DNA from: Bacteroidota bacterium
Lineage (GTDB): Bacteria > Bacteroidota > Bacteroidia > Sphingobacteriales > Sphingobacteriaceae
NCBI GenBank assembly: GCA_021794195.1
Contig: JAJYRG010000013.1
Span: 1-43,656, forward strand
Length of the DNA stretch: 43,656 nt
Direction: 5' to 3'
A program made the translations under genes and the position numbers. Under the pieces are notes generated by a model. That model ran no database searches and had not been told where the DNA came from. It saw only the letters and a program-made list of their open reading frames with translations. Positions 17,282 to 27,735 of the stretch are shown piece by piece (within the stretch, counting starts at the first letter, position 1; each line of letters begins with the position of its first letter).

Positions 17282-20200
17282 AACTAATTAGAGCAGTTAG
17301 AAGAGGCGTTGTTAGTATTCTCTTTATAGTATTTGGGCTTACTTTTATAGTTGCGCAGACGCGGGAAAATATAAAAGGCCGAGTATTCAATCAATTAAAA
17401 GAGCCTGTTGTTGGCGTAACGGTTGTTAATAAAAGCGAGCCGGAATTCCAAACTCAAACTGATAATAAAGGAGAGTTTATAATCCCTGTAAAGGCTGGAG
17501 GTATAGTTATATTCCGGGCTGTGGGGTATAAAGAGAGAGCTGTTGAGTTTGGGGGTCAATCTGACATAGAGGTTGTTTTGGAGGCGGAAGAACATGATCT
17601 TGAAGAGGTCGTGGTAGTGGGGTATGGGGAGCAAAAACGTGTTAACCTGACGGGATCAGTAGCTACTATTGATAAAAAACAATTAGAAGGAAAAGCGATT
17701 GTTTCAACTTCAGCAGCTTTACAGGGTTTAGCTCCCGGTGTTACAGTAACTTCTCAAACTGGTTCTCCTGGCGGGGACGGGGGGAATATAAATATTCGTG
17801 GGATTAATTCTTTTGGCGGATCGAGTAATTCACCTTTAGTATTGATAGATGGTATAGAAGGTTCTTTGGATAATGTGGATATTAACCAAATAGAGTCTAT
17901 TTCTGTTTTGAAAGATGCTGCATCCGCAGCAATTTATGGTTCCCGTGCTGCAAATGGTGTTATTTTAATCACAACTAAAAGAGCTGAAGAAAAATTACGG
18001 ATAGAGTATAAAAATTATTTAGGGAAACAGAGTCCGACGTTTATTCCAAAGGTAACAGACGGGTTAACTTATATGGATGTCTTTAATAAAGCGAATCGGA
18101 ATGACGGAGGAGGAGATATATACGATAAAGAAGAAGTTGAGAAATTTAGAGAGGAATTTAGTCGCAATCCTAAAAACTTTGATTGGCAGGAGGAGATTTT
18201 ACAAGGAACAGGTTTTATCCATAATCATCATATTGGAATGATGTCGAGCTCTGATCTTATAAAGGTAGCTTCATCTGTTAATTATACGGATCAAAATGGG
18301 ATCGTCAAGAATACAGGCTTTAAACGCTATTCTATTAGAAATAACATGGATTTAACCCCTAGTGAAAAGGTTACTGTGAAGCTGGACTTTTCAGTGAATA
18401 ATCATAATAGATTGCGTATTCCTAACGAAGGGGATGTCTGGAATTATTTGGGGCGGATGCCGACGAATATACCTATTAGGACGGAGCATGGTTTATGGTC
18501 TGAAGGTTGGGTAAAGAAAAACCCTGTAGGCTTCATAGAAGACGGAGGAAATCGTAAAGTTAATAATCTCGAGCTAATGGGGAGCTTGAGCTTGAATTAT
18601 AACCCTGTTGATTGGTTGGAACTGAAAGGTATGTTTGCTCCTAAGTATTTGACTAAAAATACACATGTTTTTACAAAAAGTGTGATGACATATAATTCCG
18701 ATGGCTCGGAAGCAGGTGCCGCAGATACGTATACAGATTTAACTGAAACTGGGAATAGAGAATTTTTCGGAACTTATCAGGCAACTTTAAATGTGAAAAA
18801 ATCATTTGATAGGAATAACTTGAGCCTATTATTGGGAGCTTCAAGAGAAACTTATAATAGAAAGTATATGATGGGTTACAGACGGAATTTTACCTACGAT
18901 ACTTATGAAGTGCTAAAAGCAGGAGCAGATGATGATACGAAAGATAATGATGGTCTCGAAACGGAATGGCTATTAGTCTCTACCTTTGGAAGGTTTAATT
19001 ATGATTATTCTGGTAAATATTTATTTGAAGCCAATATAAGGTATGATGGAACTTCCCGTTTTATTGGTGATAATAGATGGTCCGTGTTCCCATCTTTTTC
19101 TCTTGGATGGAGAGTTTCTGAAGAACCTTTCTTTGCTCCTATTAAAAATCAAGTGAATGAATTGAAGATTCGTGGATCATGGGGTAAGTTAGGCAACCAA
19201 AATATAGGAACCTCTTATTATCCCTTTACTGAAATTCTAAATTTAGGTAGTGTGTATATGGGAGAAGATGTTCATCAGATGGTCACACAGTCTACAATGT
19301 CAAATCCTGACCTTAAATGGGAGGAGACAACTATGCAGGGGATTGGTCTGGATGCTACGTTGTTTAATAGATGGACTTTAACTTTTGATTATTATAATAA
19401 AAATACTGACGGTATTCTTATGAAGTTAAATACTTCCCAATTGACAGGTTTGAATCCACCTTTTCAAAACGCAGCTAAAGTAAATAACAAAGGATGGGAG
19501 TTTTCAACTAATTACAATCAGGATTTTCAGGACTTTACATTGGCGGTTGGCTTCAATATATCTGATGTGAAAAATAAAATAACGGATATGAAAGGACAGA
19601 CGTCAGGAAATCTTTTGCGTCAACAGGAAGGTGCACCGATTAATTCAATTTTCGGATATATTGCAGAAGGGCTTTATCAATCCGATAAAGAGATTGCCGA
19701 TGGACCATCGCAATTTGGAACTCTTCAGCCGGGAGATATCCGGTATAAGGATATAGGTGGAGAAAAAGAAAATGGAAATCAGAGGCCTGACGGAAGGATA
19801 AATGATGATGATAAAACAATTATAGGGAATACAATCCCAAGATATACGTATGGTATAAATTTAAGCCTTTCTTGGAAAGGTGTGAATTCCCATATATTTC
19901 TTCAGGGAGTAGGTAAGGTTGATGGTTATTTGAATTCCCACTATGTTATTCCTGCAGTCAATTCAAGCGCCATTAAACCTTGGCAATTAGATTACTGGAC
20001 GGAAGATAACCCTTCTGCAACTTTGCCTAGACTATCTATAACGTCTAATAATAATAATCAAAATTCGACTTTTTGGATGAAAAGCGCAGCTTATTTAAGA
20101 GTGAAAGATTTACATTTAGGATATGAATTCCCTGAATCAATAACAAAAAAAATTATGGGAATAAAAGGATTATATTTTTATCTAAATGGACAAAACTTAT

Positions 20201-20340
20201 TTACGAAAACAGATTTTTATCCAGGCTATGATCCAGAAATCAACTACGATTCCAGTACAACAGACGGCGTATCTTTAGGTGGGGGTAATTATTATCCGCA
20301 AGTGAAAACTTATACTTTTGGTATTAATGTTAATTTTTAA
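17278..20340 (+). CDS. SusC/RagA-family TonB-linked outer membrane protein (unit A)
   Basis: ENIKGRVFNQLKEPVVGVTV, EEVVVVGYGEQKRVNLTGSV, NIRGINSFGG..PLVLIDGIEGSLDNVDINQIESISVLKDAASAAIYGSRAANGVILITTK. Confidence 0.97.
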   Translation: MKLIRAVRRGVVSILFIVFGLTFIVAQTRENIKGRVFNQLKEPVVGVTVVNKSEPEFQTQTDNKGEFIIPVKAGGIVIFRAVGYKERAVEFGGQSDIEVVLEAEEHDLEEVVVVGYGEQKRVNLTGSVATIDKKQLEGKAIVSTSAALQGLAPGVTVTSQTGSPGGDGGNINIRGINSFGGSSNSPLVLIDGIEGSLDNVDINQIESISVLKDAASAAIYGSRAANGVILITTKRAEEKLRIEYKNYLGKQSPTFIPKVTDGLTYMDVFNKANRNDGGGDIYDKEEVEKFREEFSRNPKNFDWQEEILQGTGFIHNHHIGMMSSSDLIKVASSVNYTDQNGIVKNTGFKRYSIRNNMDLTPSEKVTVKLDFSVNNHNRLRIPNEGDVWNYLGRMPTNIPIRTEHGLWSEGWVKKNPVGFIEDGGNRKVNNLELMGSLSLNYNPVDWLELKGMFAPKYLTKNTHVFTKSVMTYNSDGSEAGAADTYTDLTETGNREFFGTYQATLNVKKSFDRNNLSLLLGASRETYNRKYMMGYRRNFTYDTYEVLKAGADDDTKDNDGLETEWLLVSTFGRFNYDYSGKYLFEANIRYDGTSRFIGDNRWSVFPSFSLGWRVSEEPFFAPIKNQVNELKIRGSWGKLGNQNIGTSYYPFTEILNLGSVYMGEDVHQMVTQSTMSNPDLKWEETTMQGIGLDATLFNRWTLTFDYYNKNTDGILMKLNTSQLTGLNPPFQNAAKVNNKGWEFSTNYNQDFQDFTLAVGFNISDVKNKITDMKGQTSGNLLRQQEGAPINSIFGYIAEGLYQSDKEIADGPSQFGTLQPGDIRYKDIGGEKENGNQRPDGRINDDDKTIIGNTIPRYTYGINLSLSWKGVNSHIFLQGVGKVDGYLNSHYVIPAVNSSAIKPWQLDYWTEDNPSATLPRLSITSNNNNQNSTFWMKSAAYLRVKDLHLGYEFPESITKKIMGIKGLYFYLNGQNLFTKTDFYPGYDPEINYDSSTTDGVSLGGGNYYPQVKTYTFGINVNF

Positions 20341-20344
20341 TGAT

Positions 20345-22111
20345 ATGAAAAAGCTGTTACATCAAAGTCAGGTATTGATTACAGGCGTATTGTTTGTAGT
20401 TTTTATGACGGTTTCATGCGATTTGGATAAATACCCGTTAGACGGTCCTGCTGTGGGATCTTTTCCCTCAAATGAAGAGGAAGCCATTATGGGATTGTTA
20501 GGAGCATATCAGTCCATTAGTACTTTGGACGCGTCGAGTACTCCGATTTGGCAAGTAATGGATAACATTACGGATGTGGGATATGCGAGACCCGGAAATA
20601 ATTATACCTCTCCTATTACGAGTTCCCTCACGACTGATAATGCATTGGCCAACAAGCCTTGGCAATATTATTACAGGACTATTGCCAGAGTACATTCCGT
20701 TTTAGATAATCTTCCTAATATTCAAGCCGAAATACAGGCCGATCAGTATAATCAAATTGATGCAGAGTTGAGATTTATCCGAGCGTATTCATATTCCCAA
20801 TTAATTGAGTTGTATGGAAATGTTCCTTTGCTAAAGCAATCCGTAGGGCTTACAGATGCGGATGTGCCCAGAACAGATAAGAAGAAAATTCAAGAATTTA
20901 TCATTAACGAATTAGATGAGGTTTCTGAATACCTTCCATTATCGCATTCACAACACGGTAAATCGAGAGCTACTCGGGTAGCTGCTTTTATGTTGCAGGC
21001 GAGAGTAGCTTTATATTCCCAGAATTATGATCTTGCAGTTAGAGCTTCTAAGAAAGCCATTGAACTTTCGGAGGGGGTTCACGAATTGACTTCATTTAAT
21101 AATTCAATCGACTTGTCTGGACAAAAACATGATCAAGGTGAACCTGATGTATCTAATGTTTTTGGACATGCAGGCTTTTCTGAAAGTAAAGAATGGATTT
21201 GGATAGCCGAATACAGCGAGTCTACAAAAAACACGCATAACAAGCAATATTATGCGGCTTCTCGTTTGGGGAAAGGTGTATGTTATTGGGGGCCAACGCA
21301 GAATTTTATTGATTCATTTCAGGCAATAGATGGACTTCCTATAGATAAATCCTCTCTTTATAATGCTGATAAACCTTTTGAAAATAGGGATCCGCGCTTA
21401 GATTTGTATTGTGTTAGGCCACATTCCCGATTTATGGGTTATCAGTTTGAACCTAATAAATCTTTTTCTACTGTTGCTAACTATTGGCCGGTCATTGAGG
21501 GGTCGGCTCAAAGCCCGAGCCAAATTACAAATACAGATGCGACCAATGCGTATAGATCGTTTAGTGGTTACTTATGGAGAAAACATGTAGATATTGCAGA
21601 TTATCCTTCAACCTCAGTAAGTGGGGTTTCGGAGCTAGGGGTAGGGATTTTTCGTTTTGCAGAGCTTCTTTTGCTTTATGCGGAGGCTAAAATAGAAAAT
21701 AATGATATTGATGAAAGCGTATACGAAGCTATTAATAAAGTAAGGAACAGGGCGCATATGCCCTCTTTGGAAGGAGGGTTAAGCCAGAATGAATTGAGAG
21801 CGGCTTTGAGGTATGAAAGGAAAATTGAATTAGCGAATGATGGATTAAGATGGTTTGATTTACGTAGATGGGGGATTGCTAAAGAGGTGATGAATGGTTA
21901 TTTATATTTAAATCGCGCAGGAAATAATTGGAGTGCCGATGTAATAGTAAAAATTGACGAAAATTCTACTCCGATTTACAATGAAGAGAAAGCTAAAGAC
22001 TTTTTTACAACTCAAGAAGTTGTGTACCAGGAAGGAAAAGATGAATATTGGCCTGTTCCTTTTTCGGAAATGAATGCAAATCCAAATTTAGAGCAAAATC
22101 CCGGGTATTAA
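20345..22111 (+). CDS. SusD/RagB-family nutrient-binding lipoprotein (unit A); ATG at 20345 preferred over ORF-track start 20318
   Basis: MKKLLHQSQ..VFMTVSC lipobox; RYERKIELANDGLRWFDLRRWGIAKEVMNGY; ends NPNLEQNPGY. Confidence 0.95.
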   Translation: MKKLLHQSQVLITGVLFVVFMTVSCDLDKYPLDGPAVGSFPSNEEEAIMGLLGAYQSISTLDASSTPIWQVMDNITDVGYARPGNNYTSPITSSLTTDNALANKPWQYYYRTIARVHSVLDNLPNIQAEIQADQYNQIDAELRFIRAYSYSQLIELYGNVPLLKQSVGLTDADVPRTDKKKIQEFIINELDEVSEYLPLSHSQHGKSRATRVAAFMLQARVALYSQNYDLAVRASKKAIELSEGVHELTSFNNSIDLSGQKHDQGEPDVSNVFGHAGFSESKEWIWIAEYSESTKNTHNKQYYAASRLGKGVCYWGPTQNFIDSFQAIDGLPIDKSSLYNADKPFENRDPRLDLYCVRPHSRFMGYQFEPNKSFSTVANYWPVIEGSAQSPSQITNTDATNAYRSFSGYLWRKHVDIADYPSTSVSGVSELGVGIFRFAELLLLYAEAKIENNDIDESVYEAINKVRNRAHMPSLEGGLSQNELRAALRYERKIELANDGLRWFDLRRWGIAKEVMNGYLYLNRAGNNWSADVIVKIDENSTPIYNEEKAKDFFTTQEVVYQEGKDEYWPVPFSEMNANPNLEQNPGY

Positions 22112-22131
22112 CTTTTCTTATAAATCCAAAA

Positions 22132-22151
22132 AATAACAATAATTTGTTATT
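22132..22151 (+). other. AT-rich intercistronic hairpin after susD
   Basis: AATAACAA (22132-22139) / TTGTTATT (22144-22151), 4-nt loop. Confidence 0.35.
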
Positions 22152-22224
22152 GATATTAAAGAATAACTAAAATGTATCAGGATTATGTAGATAACTTCAA
22201 GGAAATCAAAGCAAGTCGTAAGTA

Positions 22225-23466
22225 ATGAGAACAAATTTATTGCCGCCGAAACGCAGAAGATGGTTTATAGTAGCTGTTATTTTTATTGCTATTGTTTTTA
22301 ATTACTTTGACAGACAGATTGTTTCGATTTTAAAACCTATTTTGAAAGAAGAGTTTCAAATAGATGACAGCGGCTATGCAATTCTAATCAACATTTTTAC
22401 CGTATTTTATGCTTTAATGTATCCTGTATCAGGATGGCTTGTAGATAAGTATGGTGCAAAAAAAGTTATGTTTTTTGGAGTGATAGGTTGGTCCCTGTCT
22501 TCTATTGGTGGAGGGATATCCAAAACTTTTGGACAATTCACCTTTTTTAGAGCTTTATTAGGAGCATCTGAGCCCACTAACTTTCCAGCGCAGTTAAAAG
22601 TGATTACTACGTGGTTTTCCGGTAAACTCAGGGCAACAGCGAACAGCTTATGTGTAGCAGGCAGTTCGGTAGGAGCTATTATTGCTCCTCCATTAACGGT
22701 TTGGTTGGCTACAAAATATAATTGGCATACTGTTTTCATTGCTGCAGGAGTAGTGGGGTTAATCATAGCTCTGTTATGGATAGTGATTTATAGAGATCCT
22801 CCGAAGGAAATTTTGGAAGAAGTAAAGAATACGGATGATACCTCAGCATTGGAACATGCATTTTCATGGAAAGAGCTATGGGGAAGGAAGAGTTTATGGG
22901 GGATTGTATTAATTCGTTTTGTGAGCGATCCAGTCTGGTACTTTTGTTTGTTTTGGTTGCCTGGATATTTGCAAGAGGAATCTGGGCTTACTTTAGCTCA
23001 AATTGGTCTTTTTGGATGGATTCCTTTTTTGGTAGCAGATGTTGGAGCAATATCGACTTCTGCGTGGTCGGATCATATGGTTCGGAGAGGGAAAAAACCT
23101 TTAAAAGCAAGAAAAAAAATGTTGTCTCTAGTAGCTATTGTGTCTCCTTTATGCGTGTTGACACCTTATTTACCCGGAGCGTTCGAAACCTTGGCCATTT
23201 TTAGCATAATTGCTATTGCGAGTTTAAGCTGGTTGCATACTATGAGTGTGGTTATTGCTGAAGCATTTCCAGTAAAGAATGTATCTAGTGTCTTAGGAAT
23301 TGCTGCAGGATTTGGAGCAATTGGAGCTGTTATATTTAATTACTTTGTCGGGCAGCTTATGGGAACTATAGGGGCAGAATATATATTTATATCTATGGCA
23401 TTTTTACACCCGATTGCTGTGCTTGTTTTGTGGACCATGGTACGAAAAGAGATACCTAAATCATGA
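22225..23466 (+). CDS. MFS transporter, anion:cation symporter (ExuT/hexuronate-type) family
   Basis: RRRWFIVAVIFIAIVFNYFDRQIVSILKPILKEEF, GWLVDKYGAKKVM; 12 TM pattern. Confidence 0.9.
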   Translation: MRTNLLPPKRRRWFIVAVIFIAIVFNYFDRQIVSILKPILKEEFQIDDSGYAILINIFTVFYALMYPVSGWLVDKYGAKKVMFFGVIGWSLSSIGGGISKTFGQFTFFRALLGASEPTNFPAQLKVITTWFSGKLRATANSLCVAGSSVGAIIAPPLTVWLATKYNWHTVFIAAGVVGLIIALLWIVIYRDPPKEILEEVKNTDDTSALEHAFSWKELWGRKSLWGIVLIRFVSDPVWYFCLFWLPGYLQEESGLTLAQIGLFGWIPFLVADVGAISTSAWSDHMVRRGKKPLKARKKMLSLVAIVSPLCVLTPYLPGAFETLAIFSIIAIASLSWLHTMSVVIAEAFPVKNVSSVLGIAAGFGAIGAVIFNYFVGQLMGTIGAEYIFISMAFLHPIAVLVLWTMVRKEIPKS

Positions 23467-24890
23467 GGAATAGTAAAGAAATTAATTCAGAAAATATGAA
23501 TACAGAGAAAAAAATAATTGAAAATGAAAAATCTTTATCCATTCGTAAAGATGTAGATGTGTTAGTTGTAGGAGGCGGCCCCTCAGGGATAATGGCAGCA
23601 CAGGCTGCTGCAGAAGATGGCTTAAAAGTATTGCTTATAGAAAGCCGGAGTATTTTGGGAGGGAATATGACGATTGGGTTGCCCGTATTGGGGTTTTTGG
23701 GACAAAAGAAGAATCAAATTATAAAAGGTTTACCTGATAAATGGATTAAAAGGTTACGTGCAAAAAATGCTGCCAGTGAACACAGGCCATGCCCCTTACA
23801 TATGGGAATTACTTTGGTAGAACCGGAAGCTGTGAAAACTGAGGCTTTAGCTATGATGGTAGAGAGTGGAGTGGAAGTAATGCTCTATACTTACTGTGTA
23901 GATGTAGTAATGGAAGGTAAGGAGATTAAAGGCGTGATTATAGAAACTAAAACAGGAAGGGAAGTTATTCTAGCAAAGACTATTATAGATTGTAGTGGAG
24001 ATGCAGACGTCGCGTTCAGAGCTGGTGTACCCTGTGAGCAAGGAAATGAAAAAGGAGGGGTTCAACCCCCCACTTTAATGTTTTGTATGGGAGGGGTAGA
24101 TACGGAAAAATTGAGATTAAGCATTGCAGAAGAACCCCGAACTTACTTAACTGACTTCATTCCCTCGGAATACTTTGGGCAAAATAATCAGTTTATTGTT
24201 GTGGGCTTGCGCTCCCTGATGGCAAAAGGTCGTGCAGAAGGGCTTAACTTGCCTACGGAAAGAACGATAGTGATAACAGGGCTCCGACAGGGAGAAGCCT
24301 GGATCAATATGTCAGCAGTGTCAGGTGTAAACGGTGTGGATCCCGAGAGTTTGACATATGGAGAAATCAAAGGCAGAGAACAAGTAGAGGATATTCAGAA
24401 ATATTTGATTAAATACGTTCCGGGATTTGAAGCAGCTTATTTTACAAAGATGGCTCCTTTCTTAGGTATCAGGGAAACACGGAGAATAGTAGGGGAATAT
24501 GTGATGACAGGCGAAGATATATTAGAATGCCGACGTTTTGATGATGCTATCGCAGTAGCCAGTTATCCTTTAGATATACATCATCCGGAAGGTGGAGGAT
24601 GTACCTTAGAATGGTGTGGTGATTGTTATGACATTCCATATCGCTCACTTCTTCCCCTAGATATTGAAAATCTTATTGTGGCTGGACGATGTATTTCAAC
24701 AACACATGAAGCCATGTCTTCTACTCGGGTGATGGCAACATGTATGGCGATAGGTGAAGCTGCAGGAAGAGCCGCTAAGATGGCGGTAAAACAAAATATC
24801 AAACCCCGAAATATTAGAGTCGAAAAATTACAAAAGGAACTTTTAAATAGGGGAGCCTATTTAAATGAACATATAGTAACTGCTGGCTAA
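23463..24890 (+). CDS. FAD-dependent oxidoreductase (FAD_oxidored-type)
   Basis: VDVLVVGGGPSGIMAAQAAAEDGLKVLLIESRSILGGNMT; C-terminal LIVAGRCISTTHEAMSSTRVMATCMAIGEAAGRAAKMA; overlaps MFS stop. Confidence 0.93.
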   Translation: MRNSKEINSENMNTEKKIIENEKSLSIRKDVDVLVVGGGPSGIMAAQAAAEDGLKVLLIESRSILGGNMTIGLPVLGFLGQKKNQIIKGLPDKWIKRLRAKNAASEHRPCPLHMGITLVEPEAVKTEALAMMVESGVEVMLYTYCVDVVMEGKEIKGVIIETKTGREVILAKTIIDCSGDADVAFRAGVPCEQGNEKGGVQPPTLMFCMGGVDTEKLRLSIAEEPRTYLTDFIPSEYFGQNNQFIVVGLRSLMAKGRAEGLNLPTERTIVITGLRQGEAWINMSAVSGVNGVDPESLTYGEIKGREQVEDIQKYLIKYVPGFEAAYFTKMAPFLGIRETRRIVGEYVMTGEDILECRRFDDAIAVASYPLDIHHPEGGGCTLEWCGDCYDIPYRSLLPLDIENLIVAGRCISTTHEAMSSTRVMATCMAIGEAAGRAAKMAVKQNIKPRNIRVEKLQKELLNRGAYLNEHIVTAG

Positions 24891-24901
24891 ACCTTAGATA
24901 T

Positions 24902-27433
24902 ATGGATACAAGGAGAGATTTTTTAAAAAAATCAATTTTACTATCTGCAGCAACAGGTATATCTTCGATTCTGCCCACCTCTATTCAAAGAGCTTTGGCT
25001 ATAGATCCTGAGAATGGAAGTACTTATTTGGACGCAGAACATATCGTAATTTTAATGCAAGAGAACCGCTCTTTTGATCACTGTTTTGGCACATTGAAAG
25101 GTGTAAGAGGGTTTAACGATCCGCGAGCAGTAAACTTGCCAAACGGTTTGCCTATATGGTTACAATCCTTCAAAAGTGGCAATACTGTTGCTCCTTTTAG
25201 ACTAAATATAAAAGATACAAAAGCTACTTGGATGGGCTCGTTGCCACACAGTAGAGCAAGTCAAGTAGATGCTTGGAATGGGGGGCGGAATGACCGATGG
25301 TTAGAAGCGAAACGTTCTGGTAATAAGGAATATGTGAATATGCCGCTGACAATGGGGTACTATAATCGAGAAGATTTGCCTTTTGATTATGCCTTAGCTG
25401 ACGCTTTTACTGTTTGCGATCATAACTTTTGTTCCTTAATGGGACCTACTACACCTAATCGCTCCTATTTTTGGACAGGTACTATTCAGGAAAAAGAAAA
25501 CGGATGGCTACGGCCCAATATTACGAATAGAAATTTTGCTTTTGGGCGTTTGAAATGGGAAACTTTCCCTGAATTATTGCAGAAAAATAATATTGATTGG
25601 AAATTCTATCAAAATGATTTATATGCCGGAGCAATGATGACTCAAGAAGAGAGAGATTGGTTGTTAAATTTTGGTTGCAACATTCTCGAGTTTTGGAAAG
25701 CTTTTAATATAAAATTTTCCTCACGCTTTATCGATACTATTCAAGAACAAATTAATTACTTACAATATGAGATAACTTACGTTCTGAGTAGAGAGAAAAA
25801 AATAAACCAAGAAGTGAGAGATGAAATAGTCAGGAAAAAAGAGAAAATTAAGAATTTGAAAGAAAAGCTTGATCAGTGGAATCAAGAGAACTTTGATAAG
25901 CTATCTGATTATGAAAAGGAACTTTTTCATAGAGCTTTTATTACGAATAAAGGAGATAAGGATTATCGTTCCTTAACTAATTTTAAATATGATGATAATG
26001 GAGAGGAACGTGAAGTAACGATCCCAAAGGGAGACATCCTTTATCAGTTTAGAAAAGACGTAGAAGAAGGTAAGCTCGGCACTATAAATTGGTTGGCCAG
26101 TCCGAAGTATTTTTCTAATCATCCAACAGTCCCTTGGTATGGTACGTGGTACACTTCCGAAATTATTAATATTTTGACAAAAAACCCTGAAGTTTGGAAA
26201 AAGACAATCTTCATACAAACATATGATGAAAACGATGGGTATTTTGACCACATACCTCCATTCACAGTATATGATCCAAAAGTATCGGGTACAGGAAAAG
26301 TGTCAAAAGGTATTGACGTGGAAGAAGAGTGGATTAGAAAAGCAAATGAAATGCGGGGAGGCACTTCGGAGAAAGCATCTCGTGAAGCTCCTATAGGTTT
26401 GGGATTTAGGGTTCCCATGATTGTCGCGTCCCCATGGAGCCGAGGTGGAAAAGTGTGCTCCGAAATTTTTGACCATACTTCCACCTTACAGTTTCTAGAA
26501 CATTTCGTCAATAAAAAATTCGATAAAAAAATACATATGGAACATATCAGCAATTGGCGACGCACGATTTGCGGTGATCTCACATCTGTATTTACGCCTT
26601 TCGATGAATCTGAAGATAAGCTGCCCGAACAAAAGAAAGAAGCTGTCGTAAAGAAAATTTATAACGCAAAGTTTAAGCAACTTCCAAATGCATATCGAAA
26701 AATGACTTTGGACGAAGCAATATCTTTGGCTCCCCACTTAAAAGATTCAACATTAATGCCTAAGCAAGAAAAAGGTACAAAAACGGCGTGTGCGCTGCCT
26801 TATGAATTATATGCTGATGGGAACTTAAATAAAAACAAAAAGAACTTTGAAATAAAAATGAAAGCCGGGAATCAGGTTTTCGGTTCATCGTCATCAGGAT
26901 CACCATTCACAGTATATATGCCAGGGAAATACCCAGAAAACTATGAGGGCTCTATTGATAAACGTTTTAATCGTCACTATGCGGTTGTTGCCGGAGATGA
27001 ATTGAGTGATGATTGGCAATTAAATTCATTTGAAGAAGGTAAATATTTTTTAAAAATGTTTGGTCCGAACGGTTTTTATAGAGAGTTCAAGGGAAGTTTG
27101 GATGATCCGGAACTTCGGATTACCTGTAGTTATGAAGTAGAAAAGCAAAATACGAAAAGATTGACCGGCAATATCCTTATAAATGTTGAAAATCACAGTG
27201 ATCGTGAACGAAGTCTCGTCATAGAAGATCACGGGTACGATAAAAAGAACAACCAAGAAATTAAAATTAGATCTGGCGAGAAAAAAATCACGCGAGTGAG
27301 AATTAATTGTCCGTCAGATTGGTATGACTTCAGTATCAGAGTTAAAAGTAACTCGTTTTTTCTGAAAAGATTTGCAGGCAAAGTAGAGACGGGGGAATTA
27401 GGAACTACAGATCCGGTAATGGGAGGTGTTTAG
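24902..27433 (+). CDS. Phospholipase C, phosphocholine-specific type, Tat-exported, with C-terminal DUF756-like domains
   Basis: Twin-arginine TRRDFLKKS; ILMQENRSFDHCFGTLKGVRGFNDPR; QTYDENDGYFDHIPP; C-terminal FTVYMPGKY..RHYAVVAGDELSDDW and NVENHSDRERSLVIEDHGY..DWYDFSIRVK. Confidence 0.92.
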   Translation: MDTRRDFLKKSILLSAATGISSILPTSIQRALAIDPENGSTYLDAEHIVILMQENRSFDHCFGTLKGVRGFNDPRAVNLPNGLPIWLQSFKSGNTVAPFRLNIKDTKATWMGSLPHSRASQVDAWNGGRNDRWLEAKRSGNKEYVNMPLTMGYYNREDLPFDYALADAFTVCDHNFCSLMGPTTPNRSYFWTGTIQEKENGWLRPNITNRNFAFGRLKWETFPELLQKNNIDWKFYQNDLYAGAMMTQEERDWLLNFGCNILEFWKAFNIKFSSRFIDTIQEQINYLQYEITYVLSREKKINQEVRDEIVRKKEKIKNLKEKLDQWNQENFDKLSDYEKELFHRAFITNKGDKDYRSLTNFKYDDNGEEREVTIPKGDILYQFRKDVEEGKLGTINWLASPKYFSNHPTVPWYGTWYTSEIINILTKNPEVWKKTIFIQTYDENDGYFDHIPPFTVYDPKVSGTGKVSKGIDVEEEWIRKANEMRGGTSEKASREAPIGLGFRVPMIVASPWSRGGKVCSEIFDHTSTLQFLEHFVNKKFDKKIHMEHISNWRRTICGDLTSVFTPFDESEDKLPEQKKEAVVKKIYNAKFKQLPNAYRKMTLDEAISLAPHLKDSTLMPKQEKGTKTACALPYELYADGNLNKNKKNFEIKMKAGNQVFGSSSSGSPFTVYMPGKYPENYEGSIDKRFNRHYAVVAGDELSDDWQLNSFEEGKYFLKMFGPNGFYREFKGSLDDPELRITCSYEVEKQNTKRLTGNILINVENHSDRERSLVIEDHGYDKKNNQEIKIRSGEKKITRVRINCPSDWYDFSIRVKSNSFFLKRFAGKVETGELGTTDPVMGGV

Positions 27434-27548
27434 ATTCGGATATAATAGAAGGGGGCAATAAATCTTACTCTCAAATTTTATAATTGAAAAGAGGAAAACA
27501 AATGTTTTTGAATAGGGTGAAAATTATTTTGTCTGTTAATTAGTAGCA

Positions 27549-27578
27549 AAGTCTCACTTTTGTGAGGCTTGTTTTTTT
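27549..27578 (+). terminator. Rho-independent terminator ending unit A
   Basis: AAGTCTCAC-TTTT-GTGAGGCTT (one G-U pair) followed by GTTTTTTT. Confidence 0.8.
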
Positions 27579-27654
27579 AATTAAATATTGTGTTTTCATA
27601 TTTTTTATTGAAGTTGTATTATTAAAAATAAATTTACTTAAATGCTACTTTACA

Positions 27655-27685
27655 TTTGTTATTGTGTTTATTTATATTACATTTG
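27655..27685 (+). promoter_or_regulatory. Bacteroidota promoter TTTG-N19-TACATTTG for susC/D unit B
   Basis: TTTG 27655-27658, 19-bp spacer, TACATTTG 27678-27685; a second TACATTTG at 27651-27658 overlaps the -33 element. Confidence 0.7.
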
Positions 27686-27735
27686 TGTTTAATAATATTT
27701 AATTTAAACTATTTGTACAGGAATAGATAACAGAT

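Noticed and set aside
16214-20340. ECF sigma/anti-sigma (FecI/FecR) control of SusC
   Set aside because: No sigma-70 region or FecR-like ORF adjacent; SusC N-termini lack an obvious extra STN signalling domain; DeoR is the neighbouring regulator.
22407-22766. 119-aa minus-strand ORF inside the MFS gene
   Set aside because: Antisense shadow ORF of a strong membrane transporter CDS, no domain motif.
22866-23204. 112-aa plus-strand ORF in another frame of the MFS gene
   Set aside because: Out-of-frame overlap wholly inside the MFS CDS; composition consistent with a chance reading.
26119-26583. 154-aa minus-strand ORF inside the phospholipase C gene
   Set aside because: Antisense shadow of a well-supported CDS; Cys/Phe/Ser-rich translation without recognisable domain.
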